DNA of 64,000 bases from Liquidambar formosana (taxonomy: Eukaryota; Streptophyta; Magnoliopsida; Saxifragales; Altingiaceae), in contig CM077832.1 in NCBI GenBank assembly GCA_039720395.1, positions 14,326,966-14,390,965 on the forward strand, given 5' to 3'. Positions within the stretch are counted from its first letter, which is position 1, and each line of letters starts with the position of its first letter. The position numbers and the translations under genes were made by a program. Below, piece after piece: positions 9,787 to 21,407 of this stretch. The notes beneath the pieces are model-generated. The model had not been told where the DNA came from. It worked only from the letters and a program-made list of their open reading frames with translations, and did not search any database.

Positions 9787-12700
9787 AAGCTACTATCAGG
9801 CAAGTCATGATCTTCCTCTTCAAGGATTTTTGCAATGGCTCCATCTTCTAGGTACCAGTTTTGAAGTGGCATGGTTGCATGGTGAATTGACGAATCTTGG
9901 CAATCTTCTGTTGCTGACTCCCCCAAAGTAAGAACCATATCTTGGAACATGGCGACCATGGTTTCAGAATCCATGTGCTCCACCCAGTCTTCTTTCTTCT
10001 TTCCCATAGAATTGTACCAACTTGTAAAGCTCTGAGGATTCGGCCCATCTGTAAAGTACTTGTCACAAAAATCCTTATCTGCCAATGCTGGATCAGAACT
10101 TGGGTAAAAAGTGCAATAGTGTGATGGCTCTTCCTTTTCCAACTCCTTTTCTATACATTGCACATACTCAAACCCTGACAAGGGTATCTCAACTGATTCT
10201 GGTTTTATTTCACATATGGGTACTCCCGCCATTTTCAAATCATAGTCCCCTTGAAGCGTAACAATGGCTCCCTCATGTGGGAACTTTACCTTTTGATGCA
10301 ATGATGATGGTACAGCCCCAGCGGGATGAATCCAAGGCCTTCCCAATAATAGATTGAAACACGACGGCACATCCAGGACTTGAAACTCCACTCTAAACTC
10401 CGTGGGTCCCATGATTAAAGGTAGAGTGATCACCCCAATTACTTCTCTACGGGTATTATCATACGCCCTCACTGTCTGCCCAGATGGAGTGAAATCAGTG
10501 GGCCCCAAGCCCAAAACAGTTGCAGTTCTCAAAGGACATACATTTAGTACGGAACCATTATCAATCAAAACTGTGGGAACCCTCTTCCCCATGGTATCAA
10601 CAGTTATATGCAAGGCTTGGGAGTGGCCTGGCCCACTCTTAGGTAAGTCAGCCTCTGTAAACACTATAGTGGAATTCTTCGGAGCAGGGTTTACTAGATT
10701 CACCAATCCCTCAGGAGACAAATCAACCGGAACCTGTATCTGATTTAACAATTTCAACACTGTCTGTCTGTGTTTGTGAGAGGCCATAAGCAAGCCCCAG
10801 ATGGTGATATTGGCATTGGTCTTCTTCAATTGTCGGAGTACTTCGTCTTCTTCTTCTTGCACATCAAGGCGCTTATCTAACTCATCCAGTGGATTATCAG
10901 ATTCCAAGTGCGGAGGTTTGAAGTGGCGGCCCCCTCTTGTCATGTGGTCTATCTCTTCATCACTAGCCCATATGTCATCAATTTCATTTGTGTCACCCAT
11001 CAGGTCATCCCATTCAATCATGTCAATGTCCTCCATCTGCACCTCTTCGGGTATATCATCCCAGCCCGTAGGAATTATGGGCTCACTTGGCAATGGATCA
11101 AGATAAAGCACATAGTAATCAAATTTCCCCGAAGGTTCTCCCAATAACCCCACTTGAGGGCCTCCTGCTTCATATCTTTCTTTCAACTGCTGTTGGATGG
11201 ACTTCTTTGGCAATTGCAGGGTCTTTTGATCAATGAGGTCTTGGACGACCTTTCTCAACATAGCACAGTCCTCAGTGTCATGGCCGGGTATACCATGGTA
11301 TTGGCAATATTGATGGGGTGTTTGGGGTCTTGACGTTGGAGGGTGAGGTATGATAAGGCCTTGGTTACAGCATTGGTGAAAGGCTTGGGTCAAGGACATG
11401 GGTAATGGAGTGTATTGTCTTATGGGTAGGCAAGGTCGAGATGGGTCGGCTTCAATGGCATTTATGGAGTTGGATGAATTATGAGAGGGAAGAGGATTTT
11501 GAGTGACATTTGGGCGATTTGGTGGAGTTGGTGGTGAGATGATTTGCTTGTCAAGTAAGTCTTGGATCTCATGCCTAAGGCGATAGTAACGGTTGGTTGA
11601 GTGGCCTTTGGCTTGGCGGAATTTGCAGTATTCATTCTCATTGTAGCTCTTGGGCAATGGATTTGGTGGTGGTCTTGGGTCGAGAGGTTTCAACAGGCCT
11701 CGGCTTTTTAGCTTTTCAAGTACTTTCTCAAGTGGCATATGCAGCTCGGTGAATTGGCGAGGTGGGTTGGTGTCATTTAGGGAGATAGGTTGAATGGGTT
11801 GGGCTATGGCATTGACCTCGGCATTGTTTTTCCCAGCAAAGTTCGGCCTGCGGCTCTTTTGGACTTCTTCTGTCTTGATTGACCCATCGGCAATGGCATC
11901 CTCAATTTGTGTACCCGCTCCGATAAGAGCCTTGAAATTAGGAAAGTAGTGAGCAAAGAGGTGCTTGTGATATACCGGTAACAAGTTCTTAACCACCAAC
12001 TGAATCTGATCTTCCTCATTCGGCCTATCTGCCATTTTCGAGGCCTTTTGCCTCCACCTTGTGATGAAAGCGGAAAAGGTCTCATTAGCCCCTTGTTTTG
12101 TGGTCTCTAAGTCCCTTCTTGTGACATCCACCTCAGTGTTGTACTTGTAGTGCTCCGAAAACTCATTACATATGTCCTCCCAAGTTCGGGTTCTATTCTC
12201 ATCCAAGGCTAGGAACCATTTTAAAGCAGAAGTGGCGAGGGTTTCATGGAACATTTGGGCCAAGAGTTCATCTGTTGCTCCTCGAGGGTGCATAGCTCGT
12301 ACATACATCTTCAAATGGGTCTTAGGGCAACCCGTTCCATCAAACTTTTCTAATTCGGGCATCTTGAATTGTAGTGGAATACGAGCTTGAGGAAACAAAG
12401 ATAGGGTACGTACATCCACCATGTCATCTGTCCTACGGATTCCCTTTATAGTTCTCTCCAAGGCTTCTACCTTACTAGCCAACACAGAGTTTGTATCAGA
12501 GGTCTTCCCCTTACTTCCCCCTTCTAGGTTAAAAACTTCAGGTGATTCATTCCCTTTGGGCTGAGTACTTCCCCCATCATTGGTCTTAGTGCCTTCTCCA
12601 GACTGGGTCCCATTTTCGGTGTTATCCCCCGGGGTACGGCCATTATTCTATTCGGGTTCGGACATCTTATGTTGGATATCTTGGGCCATTTTCAATGCTC

Positions 12701-12905
12701 TCTCGGATACATTAGTGGTATAATCAAGTTTGGTCATGATAGCCTTCAAACAAGTCTCAACATCAAAACCCCCTTCACTAGTTGCTTCATCGGCCATGTC
12801 TGACTGGTTGGTAGAATCAATCTTCACTAAGCGCCCTTGCTGGTCGCGGATCCAAGCCAGTACGTCTTCTCACTCCTCTATGAAAGGGAACAATCAGTCT
12901 CTCAT
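9783..12905 (-). pseudogene. gag-pro: Element A gag-pro with three premature stops near the start
   Basis: The reading frame runs from an ATG at 12905-12903 to a TAG at 9785-9783, but has TGA at 12896-12894 (codon 4), TGA at 12872-12870 (codon 12) and TAG at 12650-12648 (codon 86). After that it is open; the next ATG is at 12485, giving 900 aa. Visible parts: the retrotransposon gag domain (MPELEKFDGTGCPKTHLKMY, then FSEHYKYN), a degraded zinc knuckle (YCKFRQAKGHSTNRYY), an intact knuckle (YCQYHGIPGHDTEDC), and an aspartic protease with active site LIDNGS followed by LLLGRPWIHPAGAVPS. Gag packages the RNA and the protease processes the polyprotein. Downstream start codons might still allow a shortened Gag. 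Confidence 0.85.
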
Positions 12906-13522
12906 CCTAAGGGTATGTCCTAGGCTTCCATATTTGTCTCAATGACTTCACATCATATATACTCAATTAGTCCCTTTTAATCCAATCACCTTTGCAAGGG
13001 TCATGGGCGAAAGGTACGTATTAAGGATATAGGGTGCAAAGGTCCTCTATTAATTGTCCATTAAGCACATCACAAACACGGTCATGATATCATTACAAAC
13101 AATGTGGGTGCATAAGGGTGAAACCATAGTGTCCTACAAGTCTGTTTATATGGACTAATGATAAGGGTAGGCTGGGGTCCTTCACTTGCTTGAGCAATCT
13201 TTATACCTAACCACATGTGGCATCAGGAACGCCGCGTGGGTCCAGCAGTACATGATTAACTCATTTAATATACCCAAGGGCAAGCCCAAGGGTACTTGGC
13301 AAGAGAGGTTGAGAGCTTTCGCCCCAACTCATGGAATCAGGAAAACCAAGGTTGAGGCTAGGCCCGTCAGTGGCAAGGGACATCGATCCTAACATGCAAG
13401 AGTTTGCGCATACAATGCAATAAATAAAAGCACACAATCAAGCGAATGCAATGTGATTGATTTTAAGTAAACAAAAGAAATTAACTTAGCCCAATCAAAT
13501 TGTATAGAGTCTAGCCCACAAT
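12906..13522 (-). other. 5' leader of element A
   Basis: Non-coding stretch between the primer-binding site and the proposed gag ATG. It has the length and position of a retrotransposon leader, where dimerisation and packaging signals sit. I see no ORF in it that looks real. Confidence 0.6.
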
Positions 13523-13540
13523 TCCCCAGCGGAGTCGCCA
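13523..13540 (-). other. Primer-binding site of element A
   Basis: The minus-strand sequence TGGCGACTCCGCTGGGGA starts three bases (GAC) inside the LTR end. It begins with the TGG expected of a tRNA-complementary site. Ogre-type elements are reported to use tRNA-Arg; I could not align it to a tRNA here. Confidence 0.75.
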
Positions 13541-14859
13541 GTCTGTGGACCCCGAAAAACGAGTTAAGGGCCCACGGGGCGGTTTTAGGTTTGAAAAAGG
13601 AAAAGGAGTCGCCACCTTATTTTTTAAAGGAAATAAGGAAAACCCTAAAAAAAAGTTTTGTTTTAGGAAAACAAAAGATTGACTCCATATTTAAAACTGG
13701 AAAGGCAAATGATCTTTTGGAAACCAGAGAAATCGGGGATTCGGAGGCTAAGTTACGATATGGGAAGGTTCTAGGCAAAGCCTATAGGCACCCATATCGC
13801 CCTAAATGGTCTCTTAATTTAATTGGGCTAAATCAAAGTCTTAATCACACACAAATCAACAGTTATCATCACAGGACAGCATGCATATCATTCATCCATT
13901 CATCCATATAATCAAGTAAATCAAAGAAAAACGGAAAAAGAAAGAGGGGGGGAGAAGAAAACCTAGGATACTTAGTATCCTAGGGCGGACTTGAACATCA
14001 CGAAGAGCGCCTACGTACCATGTATGGAAATACATGGATCAAAGTCCACGTAGTTCGAATGGGAATAGGGTTATAACCTAATCAAGGCCTATGGTAAACC
14101 CTAAGTTTCCTTTCAAGTAAAACATGGTAAGCTTCCAAAAAATGATTCTCAAAAGATTTTTGGTAAAATATGGAATTTTGATAAAAGATGGAAACTTTGA
14201 TTTAAAAGGTATTTTTTATTGAAAGGATACTATAGGAATCACCATATTCCCCTATTAGGAAACAACCCTAGGGGGGGAGAAAGGGAAAGTTTCAAAGAAA
14301 GGAAAGAAGGGTGAATTGGGGCACCCTCACACCCTACTTACCTTAAGCAAAAGCAACCTGTCAAAGTAACCACCCTATTGCATAGGGTAATTACCTTATT
14401 TGTAAGATTTCATCTCACAATAGCCAAAATAACCACCCCACATTGGTGGGGTAGTTACACCTGTTGTACCTGTCAAAGCACCTACAATTTCCATGCAAAA
14501 CATACCAAAAATGCCAACCAAACAAGCTAGATTCCAAATCAAGCCATTATCATGCCCAAACATGGGCTAACACATGCTCAAAATATCATTTCAAGGACAA
14601 ATAACAGATCTGGACAGAATTGAAATAAGGCTTAAAATCAACCACAAGTCATGCAACAACATGAATCATAAGCTAACTAAAACCCTAATTCAACCCTACA
14701 TGCAATGACATGCAAAGAACACTGAAACCCACTACTATGAATGCAGAAAAATATCATAGTTATCAAATATGCAGCACATATATATCAACTATGAAGAAAA
14801 CACAAAGAAAAACCCTAAGCTATCATGCTATATGCAACTTTCCTAATACAAGGATGAAT

Positions 14860-15580
14860 GAAACCCTAGAATCACAATTGTGCTCAAAATCACATAAAAT
14901 AACTCTAAATCATGCAAAACTCATTGTGGACATCATTTTAATCATGCATATTAATCAATAGAAGCATCAACACATGATGAAAACACAAGCTTGCACATGA
15001 AATATAGCTATTCTAAGTAAAAACCTAATTTCAGCACAAGAGAAACCCTAGAATTGCAAACATGCATTAAATCACATGGAACAGCATCCTAGCATACTAA
15101 AAAGCCCATAAGCATTATCCTAATCATGCATACTAACTAATAGAAGTAACAAAACACAATAAAAACACAAGCTTCAATATGCAAAAGTGTTATTTCATGT
15201 AGAAAACCAATTTCAGCACTAAAGAAACCCTAAAGTCCCAAACATGCAGTAAATCACATGGAATAGCATCCTAGCATACTAAACAGCCCATGAATATTAT
15301 CCTAACCATGCATACTAACTAATAGAAATAGCAAAACACAATAAAAACACAAGCTTTAATATGCAAAAGAGTTATTTCATGCAGAAAACCATTTTCAGCA
15401 CCTAAGAAACCCTAAAGTCCCAAACATGCAGTAAATCACATGGAATAGCATCCTAGCATACTAAACAGCCCATGAATATGATCCTAAATATGCATACATA
15501 CCAGTGGAAGCATCAAGACATGATAAAAACACCAGCTTTGATATGCAATCATCCTATTCTATGCAAAACCCTAACTTTAA
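14860..15580. repeat. 182-bp tandem array inside the element A LTR
   Basis: The anchor AAATCACATGGA recurs at 15069, 15251 and 15433, a period of 182 bp, with a more diverged unit before the first. Units share CATGCATACTAACTAATAGAA and AAAACACAAGCTT. It lies downstream of the LTR TATA box in the transcribed part of the LTR. Confidence 0.85.
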
Positions 15581-15856
15581 AAGAGAGAAGAGGAGGAAGG
15601 GGGGAATACCTATGGTGAAGTATCCTTTTGCTGCTGTAGGTAGTCCTCCTTCTCTTGTGTACTGCTGGGAGTTCCTTCCTTCACGCCTTCAAGCAATGCT
15701 CCAGCCCTCCTTCAAGCTTTCTCTCACACTCTCTCACTCAAAGTTTAGGTTAGACTACCCTAAGGATGGCTGCCATAGCCTCCAAGTCTCACACATGCCT
15801 CACACTTCAGAAATTGCCTCCAAGTCACCCTCCCTCATTGCTGAAGTATAAGGGGG

Positions 15857-15864
15857 TATTTATA
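15857..15864 (-). promoter_or_regulatory. TATA box of the element A LTR
   Basis: The minus strand reads CCCTATAAATACCCCC. It lies about 190 bp downstream of hairpin copy 3 in the direction of transcription, the same order as hairpin copy 2 and its TATA box. Confidence 0.65.
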
Positions 15865-16051
15865 GGGATTGAGGGAAAACCCTCAATGGTTGGGATTAAA
15901 ACCCTAGGGATTGATCCAAGGGCTCTTAGAGGTTACCTTGGGGCTCAAGTAGGTCAAAAAGGGCTGAAATTAGGGTTAAATGGCGGCTAAAGGCGAGCAA
16001 ATCCGAGGAAATAGGGAAGGAGCCGCATCAAGGCTCAAAATAGGAAAGTGG

Positions 16052-16131
16052 CTCGGGTGACCACCTGGGGCTGGGCGGCTAGCAGCCTGGGCCCAGGCGG
16101 CTCGCCGCCCAGGCCTGGGTGGTCACCCGAG
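16052..16131. repeat. GC-rich double-stem hairpin, copy 3 (in the LTR)
   Basis: It begins CTCGGGTGACCACC and ends with its complement; the inner arms (CTGGGCGGCTAGCAGC and GCGGCTCGCCGCCCAG) carry a few mismatches. It is about 80 bp, almost the same length and sequence as the copy at 4362-4441 far away in the same element. Confidence 0.95.
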
Positions 16132-16838
16132 GCCATGTCAGCTTCAGCCCATTTTTGACCCTTTCGACTTCCAAATGTGTTTCCGAGCTCAAATCAACTC
16201 CGATTTTGACGAAACGAAAGCCAAAACGACCGTGTTTCGAAGGGGAATGTAATTTGAGTCACTTGAGGGCAAAAAACCCTAGCCATGGCTGCATGGTTGG
16301 GTCCTACAAAGGTGGTTAACCGCTATGCCTCACCATTGCTTAGCTTAGGTATGCACATAGGGTCGCACCGAATGCTTTCCAATTCGAAATTCAACCTCCC
16401 TAAACACATTTGGGGATGAAATTAAGACCAATCAAGGTCAAATGAGTAGTCATAGAGTGAAAATCATGAACCAATTCGAGTAAACCCGAAGTAGGTCTCT
16501 TAGCCATCCTGAGCCTTGTTGAGCCATTCTAATCCCGAACCTTCAATTCATCGAATTGAACCCACAAATACCTCAAATACAACCATATAAACTCCAATTG
16601 GCAACTTGGAGATCATTTCAAGGTCAAATGGAAAGTTTGTGACAAAAAAGACGATTATGCCCCTCAAGTCACAAAAGTTCTTATTAACCCTCAAGATCAA
16701 CTCCAAATCGAACCAAAATTCATACACACCATCCTTAGGACCCTAGAAACTCAATGCAAAAGACTAGACTCAAAAAGGAAACAAAAAGACACATGCAATG
16801 ACAAACCCTAGCTAGGGTGGCAAAAATGGGGTGTGACA

Positions 16839-17567
16839 GTACGCCTCAAGGTTTTTGCCAATCAGTCCTTCAAACATCCTACTAACAAGACGTTGGTAGG
16901 TGGCCACTGCATTCTTCAACCCGAACGGCATCACCTTGTAGCAGTACGTTCCTCTAGGAGTAATGAACCCCGTCTTGTCTTGGTCGTGTTCTGCCATAGG
17001 AATCTGATGGTAGCCCGAGTAGGCATCAAATATACTCAGTCTCTCATACCCCGAGATAGAGTCTATAAGTTGGTCAATCTTAGGCAAGGGGAAACTGTCC
17101 TTTGGGCACGCTTTATTGAGGTCCGTGAAATCGATACAGACTCGCCAGTCCCCTGTCTTCTTTCTCACACACACAGGATTGGCCAGCCAACTCGGGTATT
17201 TTACTTCTCTGATGAACCCTGCTTTCAAGAGCTTATCGACCTCGGCAGAAACTATTTCGGCTCTATCATCTAACAATCTTCGTTGCTTCTGAACCACTGG
17301 CTTGTAATTCGGGTTAACTTGCAGCTCATGAGTAATAATTCTGGGGTCGATTCCTGGCATTTCATGGGGTGACCAAGCAAATACATCGATGTTATTCTTC
17401 AAAAACTCGGACAGCTCTGCTGCGTCGGTTTCACTTAATGACTTTCCTATCCAGAAAAACCTCTCTGGATCATCAGGATTGATTATTTTCTTTACTAACT
17501 CCTCCCCCGTTCTGTCTGCGGGCTCCAGAGCTGTTTCTTCTACTCCGGGCCGTTCTCCCTTTCGTTG
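16839..17567 (-). pseudogene. pol: Element B-left pol, truncated in the RT active site
   Basis: It is open and in the same frame as gag-pro, directly after the conserved TAG. It shows MPGIDPRIITHELQ, the RT start VDKLLKAGFIREVKY, PSWLANPVCV and the MPFGLKNA motif. It breaks off at the tyrosine of YVDD, where the LTR of element A begins. The complete relative continues with DDTIVKSS. No enzyme can be made from this piece. Confidence 0.95.
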
Positions 17568-20153
17568 CTACAAGGGGACTTCATCAATCTTAGCTTTTTT
17601 CTTCTGCTCAGGCTCTTGTCTCGGGGCTTTGATTCTGCCAGTTCCCGAGCTGGGAAGGCGTGGGACCTTAGACTTCAATTTGTCCTCGGAAAGTGCTGAA
17701 TGGCCTGCATACTCTACCAGAAAACACTCCCTGGCCGCCGCTTGGTTTCCCTTTATCTCCATAATTCCTTCTGGGCTCAGGAACCTGATAGATTGGTGGT
17801 AGGAGGATGGGACAGCCTTTATGGCATGAATCCAGGGTCGCCCGAGTATCACATTGTAAGCTGACCTTTCCTGGATCACCACAAACGTTTCCATGGATTG
17901 CACTGGCCCCGCCCGAACTGGGAGCGTTATCTGTCCCAATGGGAAAGTCATGTTGCCATTGAAAGCTTTCAAGCTGACGTGGCAGGGCTTCAGGTCGGAG
18001 TCTTTAAGCCCGAGTTGACTGAACAACTTCTGAAACATGACGTTCACAGATGCCCCGTTATCCACATAGACTTTGCCCACGTCGTAGTTCTCTATGAGCA
18101 TGCGGACAACTAGAGCATCATTGTGCGGGCAGCGCACCGTCCCATCAGTCTCGGCATCCCCGAAGAAAAGCAATTTCTCTCCATTTTCTCCCTCACTCTG
18201 AGGTAGTAGTACTGGCTCGTCCCCAATATCACTGACTTCAGCATTTTGACAAGCCATCCTATATTGCGCCCTAAGCTGGCTGGTTGACAGGGCGGTTTCC
18301 TCATATCCTCCGGTGATCATATCAATCCTCCCGAGGATCTTTGGTTGAGTGGATTGAGGAGCCTTGTTCTCGGGTTTTTTCTGTTCGGATGGCTGTCCTT
18401 TGTCCTTTCGGACTATAAATTCATCGAGCTTCCCTTCCTTGGCCCAGGCCTCGAGGTTGTACTTCAGAACCTTACAGTCCTCTGTCCTGTGGCCATGATC
18501 CTTGTGGTAACTGCAAAACAACTTCTTATTTCTCTTCTCGGGCTCCGCGAACATAGGTCGAGGCTTCTGGAAGAAGTCCCTATTCTCCAGTGCCTTCATT
18601 AACTTGTAGATAGGGAGAGTAAATACAGTGAAGATGGCCTGGTTTGGATTGGTGGGTGGCCTAGATTTCTCTCCTCGGGGATTGTCTCTTTGTGGCCTGG
18701 AGTCCTTCTTCTTGTCATCTTTTTCGCTAGCTTTGGCAGACTGTGGGGTGTAAAAATCATCCAACTTGGAATAATTGGCTACAGTGGAGAGTAGCTTGGC
18801 TAGGTTTCTGGGGGGATTGACAGTGAGCTCCTTAAACAGAGGTGATGGCTTCCTCAACCCGAGACGAAACAAATCCATTGCATTCTTCTCAATGGGCTCG
18901 TCAATCTCATTGTAGACCTCCCAGAACCTCTGAGAGTATTCCCGAAGTCCTTCCCCATCTTTCTGTTTCAGCTCATATAGGTTCTGCATGGTCCTCGGGA
19001 ATTTGCAGCTAGTGATGAACCTTTTCTTGAACAGCTTGCTCAGTTCGTGCCAGCTGTCAATCGATTCATCTGGGATCTTGGCCCACCACTTTAAAGCCAC
19101 TTCCCCCAAACTCATAGGAAATATTTTGCAGAGAAAACCCTCATTTCCAGCATATAACGACATACGTTGCAAGTAATAATTCAAATGATGATCGGGGTCT
19201 ATTGAAAGAGAGTAAAGAGTAAAAGTTATCTCGGAATACCCTCGTGGGATTGGGACCCGTTGAATCCACCGTGTGAATGGGCTCCGAGCCACAGCAAGGC
19301 TTTCAGGTCTCTCTCCTCCCCTACTCTAGTTACCCCGGTGCCTCTTGGAGGCTTCTTCCTCGTTTCTTTCACGCCTGGGTGACCGAGAGTGCTTTCTGCT
19401 TGTCCCCCCGGTACTTCTTTCCCCCCTTCTTTCAAGAGACCGAGACCGGTGATAGCGTCTCTCCTCTCTGTGAACTTCGTGCCCAGAACGCACCTGAGAG
19501 TGATGTCTTGGGTGGTCCTCATTCCACCTTCGCGCATGGTCCGAACGCCTTGAGCTGCGTTCTGGGGACCTCTGAATCAGCGCATGATGTTGTCCATCTC
19601 CCCTTCCCAAATGTCTCTGTTCTGGATCAATTAATCGTGGCTGATCGTCATGTCTGCTGCGGTGGTGGTGGTGCGAGGCCCCGGGCCTGGGTGAGCTCTC
19701 TTGATGCCTAGTGCGACGGAGTGGACTGGTTTGGCTAGCCTCCTCAGCAACGACATTGACTCCGCGAGGGGCAAAAGTCCGCTGGAGGTAGCGGTGATAA
19801 TTTTGCTCTGCATTCAGCTTTGCGAGCTGCGCCGATTGAATCTCCGATTGCATGGTTGCAATCAGTTCCACTACCGCCGCTGGGTTGGGGTTGTTTGTCA
19901 CAGCCTTATCGAAGGCGGCTTTCAAAACAGGCTGGTCATCGAGAGAATGCAGAACAGCGGACATTTCAGGGGAGATTTGATGTTGCTGAATCGGAGGAAG
20001 CTGACTGGTTCCCGCCGCAAGCAATGGCGGGTTGGTCTGCGAAGGCTGGGTTTCTGCTCGCTTCCCAGCATCGCCTGTAATGGCTTGGTCTACGCGAGTA
20101 AAGTTCGCTCCAGATCTGGTTCGCCCAAAGGTGGGCGGAGGTGGTGTTGCCAT
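17568..20153 (-). pseudogene. gag-pro: Element B-left gag-pro with one internal stop
   Basis: It begins MATPPPPTFGRTRSG as in the intact copy and has the gag core (FTLYSLSIDPDHHLNYYLQ), a zinc knuckle (CSYHKDHGHRTEDC) and a protease with VDNGAS and ILGRPWIHAIKAVPSS. A TAG at 19328-19326 replaces a CAG codon of the intact copy. The frame is otherwise open and ends at TAG 17570-17568, the same gag-pro/pol boundary stop as in the intact copy. Confidence 0.9.
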
Positions 20154-20166
20154 CTTATCGCGATGG

Positions 20167-20184
20167 TTCCCACAGACGGCGCCA
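20167..20184 (-). other. Primer-binding site of element B-left
   Basis: The minus strand reads TGGCGCCGTCTGTGGGAA, separated from the LTR end (ACA) by ATT. The identical site is present in the complete copy at 55800-55783. Confidence 0.8.
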
Positions 20185-20187
20185 AAT

Positions 20188-20887
20188 TGTACGGGGTAAA
20201 ATCTGTTCCCCGAACTACGTGTTGATGATGGAGCTTGCTCCCTCACCTGGACCTGCAATCACAAGCTTGGAAAACGGGTCAGAGGGTAGGCCAAGGTGGG
20301 TTTTGGCCGTGCCCTCTCCAATGCTTAAGTCAGAAAGCTGTACTGGGGAGAATGAGGTAAGGAAGAAGATGAATCTCAGAGAGTTAGGGTACCGTAGCTT
20401 ACCAAATTAGGTTGTATCGTATTCTTTTTATACCCACCTGTACGGACTGACCATGTGAGGTCAGATAACTGCTTGGGTTAGGTCAGATCTGACTATGGTT
20501 TACCCATAACCGTCTGACCATGGTTTATTGACCATGGTTGGCCAGGGAACCGTGGTTTCTTGTAACCGCTGTGTCAGGAATTACAGCTGCTAGGACAGTT
20601 TTGGACTGTAGTAGGATTTGGATTGTAGCGTGAGTCATGAGACAGGTGTCCCGAGGTGAAGGTCAGGTCCCGAGTTGGAAGATCACGTGCCTTGCAGCTG
20701 GTCCTAGCGTGAGGGCCTTCCACGTGTCAAGTGAAGTAATTTAACCCCTTGCCCCGAATTGGACCTTAGGAGGTGAATCACGTGCGTTGTGGTTGGCCTG
20801 GTTGAGCAATCTTCGCCACGTGTCAGCGTTTCAGGCCTGAACCTTCCATCCCGAGCTGAAACCTCGGTTCAGAGATATTTCCACACA
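20188..20887 (-). repeat. 5' LTR of element B-left (about 700 bp)
   Basis: On plus it starts TGTACGGGGTAAAATC and ends ATTTCCACACA. It is about 100 bp longer than the 604-bp LTRs of the complete copy because of an extra stretch near 20760-20850. The minus-strand TATA box (TATAAAA) lies at 20432-20426. It ends inside the receptor-kinase exon. Confidence 0.9.
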
Positions 20888-21407
20888 ACGGTCATCGGAT
20901 AGCTTTCCTTTGTAAACACCACCATAGCCTCCTTGACCTAATTTCTCTCTGAAAGATTTGGTCTTTTTTTTAACATCTGAATAACTGTACCTCTTGAGAG
21001 TGAGAGATCCATGATTCCGTATAAATGCCTCAACATCTTGTTCAATTTTCGTTTCCTTCCTCCAGAAGACCATTGCATTGCTTGATATGTGCTTTCGTTT
21101 AAGGCAGCATGTAACTATAATGCAGGCAACTATAAACCCGACCACACCTGTATGCATAAAACAAATGTAAGCCATTTTCCAGACTGCTATTGCAAAAAAG
21201 GTAGAGCCTCCATGCATGTGCTGGAGTAGGCCGTAGTAATTATAAGAAGAGTTGATTTATCTGAATTTTTTCATGAAAGTGTATATACAAGTTGCTTTCT
21301 CAGCAACAAAGGCCAAACTGAAACAAGTAAAAGAAATATGACAGTTTTGAGTATATATATAGTACCTATTAGAAGTTTCCGCTGCAAATTGATCTTGGGA
21401 CCATGAC
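20888..21407 (-). pseudogene. LRK10L gene 1: exon 2 and truncated kinase exon
   Basis: Exon 2 is 21407-21366 (42 nt, phase 1 on both sides, GHGPKINLQRKLLI). Exon 3 starts at 21147 after a CATACAG acceptor and encodes the membrane span (VVGFIVACIIVTCCL), the juxtamembrane stretch and the kinase start with the glycine loop GQGGYGGVYKG. At 20888 the LTR of element B-left cuts the gene after KLSDDR. The missing kinase part should lie beyond the nested elements, outside the window. The intact sister is at 40560-41928. The membrane kinase would have been anchored with its ectodomain (24967-25720) outside the cell. Confidence 0.9.

Larger units (their letters stand above)
1..16838 (-). mobile_element. 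Element A: Tat/Ogre-type Ty3/gypsy LTR retrotransposon (left LTR outside window)
   Basis: Read on the minus strand the order is LTR (16838-13544), primer-binding site, gag-pro, intron, pol, then a long 3' region with two genes on the plus strand and tandem repeats. Pol has RT, RNase H, a second RNase H and integrase, the mark of the Tat clade. The LTR of about 3.3 kb, the gag-pro/pol intron, extra ORFs and tandem repeats in the 3' region all fit giant Ogre-like members. The right end (TGTCACACC on minus) abuts the interrupted RT of another element at 16839. The second LTR is not seen, so the true length exceeds 16.8 kb. Treating 1-6200 as part of the same element is inference from the shared hairpin (LTR and 3' region) and from known Tat architecture. 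Confidence 0.85.
13544..16838 (-). repeat. 5' LTR of element A (about 3.3 kb)
   Basis: On the minus strand it begins TGTCACACCCC at 16838 and ends GGGGTCCACA at 13544, with 5'-TG and CA-3' ends, next to the primer-binding site. It carries a TATA box (15864-15857), a hairpin copy (16052-16131) and an internal tandem array (about 14860-15580). The partner LTR is not in the window, so its age cannot be estimated. The adjacent bases GTACG at 16839-16843 should be the target-site duplication, which must reappear left of the window. Confidence 0.85.
16839..20887 (-). mobile_element. Element B-left: Tat-clade Ty3/gypsy element split by element A
   Basis: Minus-strand order: LTR 20887-20188, primer-binding site, gag-pro 20153-17568, stop, then the first part of pol up to 16839, where element A interrupts it in the RT. 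It is closely similar to the complete element at 44878-56407. Its remaining pol and 3' part must lie beyond element A, outside the window. It is inserted in the kinase exon of LRK10L gene 1, with candidate target duplication ACGGT at 20888-20892. Confidence 0.9.

Noticed and set aside
13591..13911. Plus-strand ORF in the element A LTR (106 aa)
   Set aside because: Lies in LTR sequence opposite to transcription, lysine-rich low complexity, no domain.
17389..20410. Plus-strand ORFs opposite gag-pro of B-left (and 53005-56027 for B-right)
   Set aside because: Shadows of gag-pro; the serine/leucine-rich products match no family.
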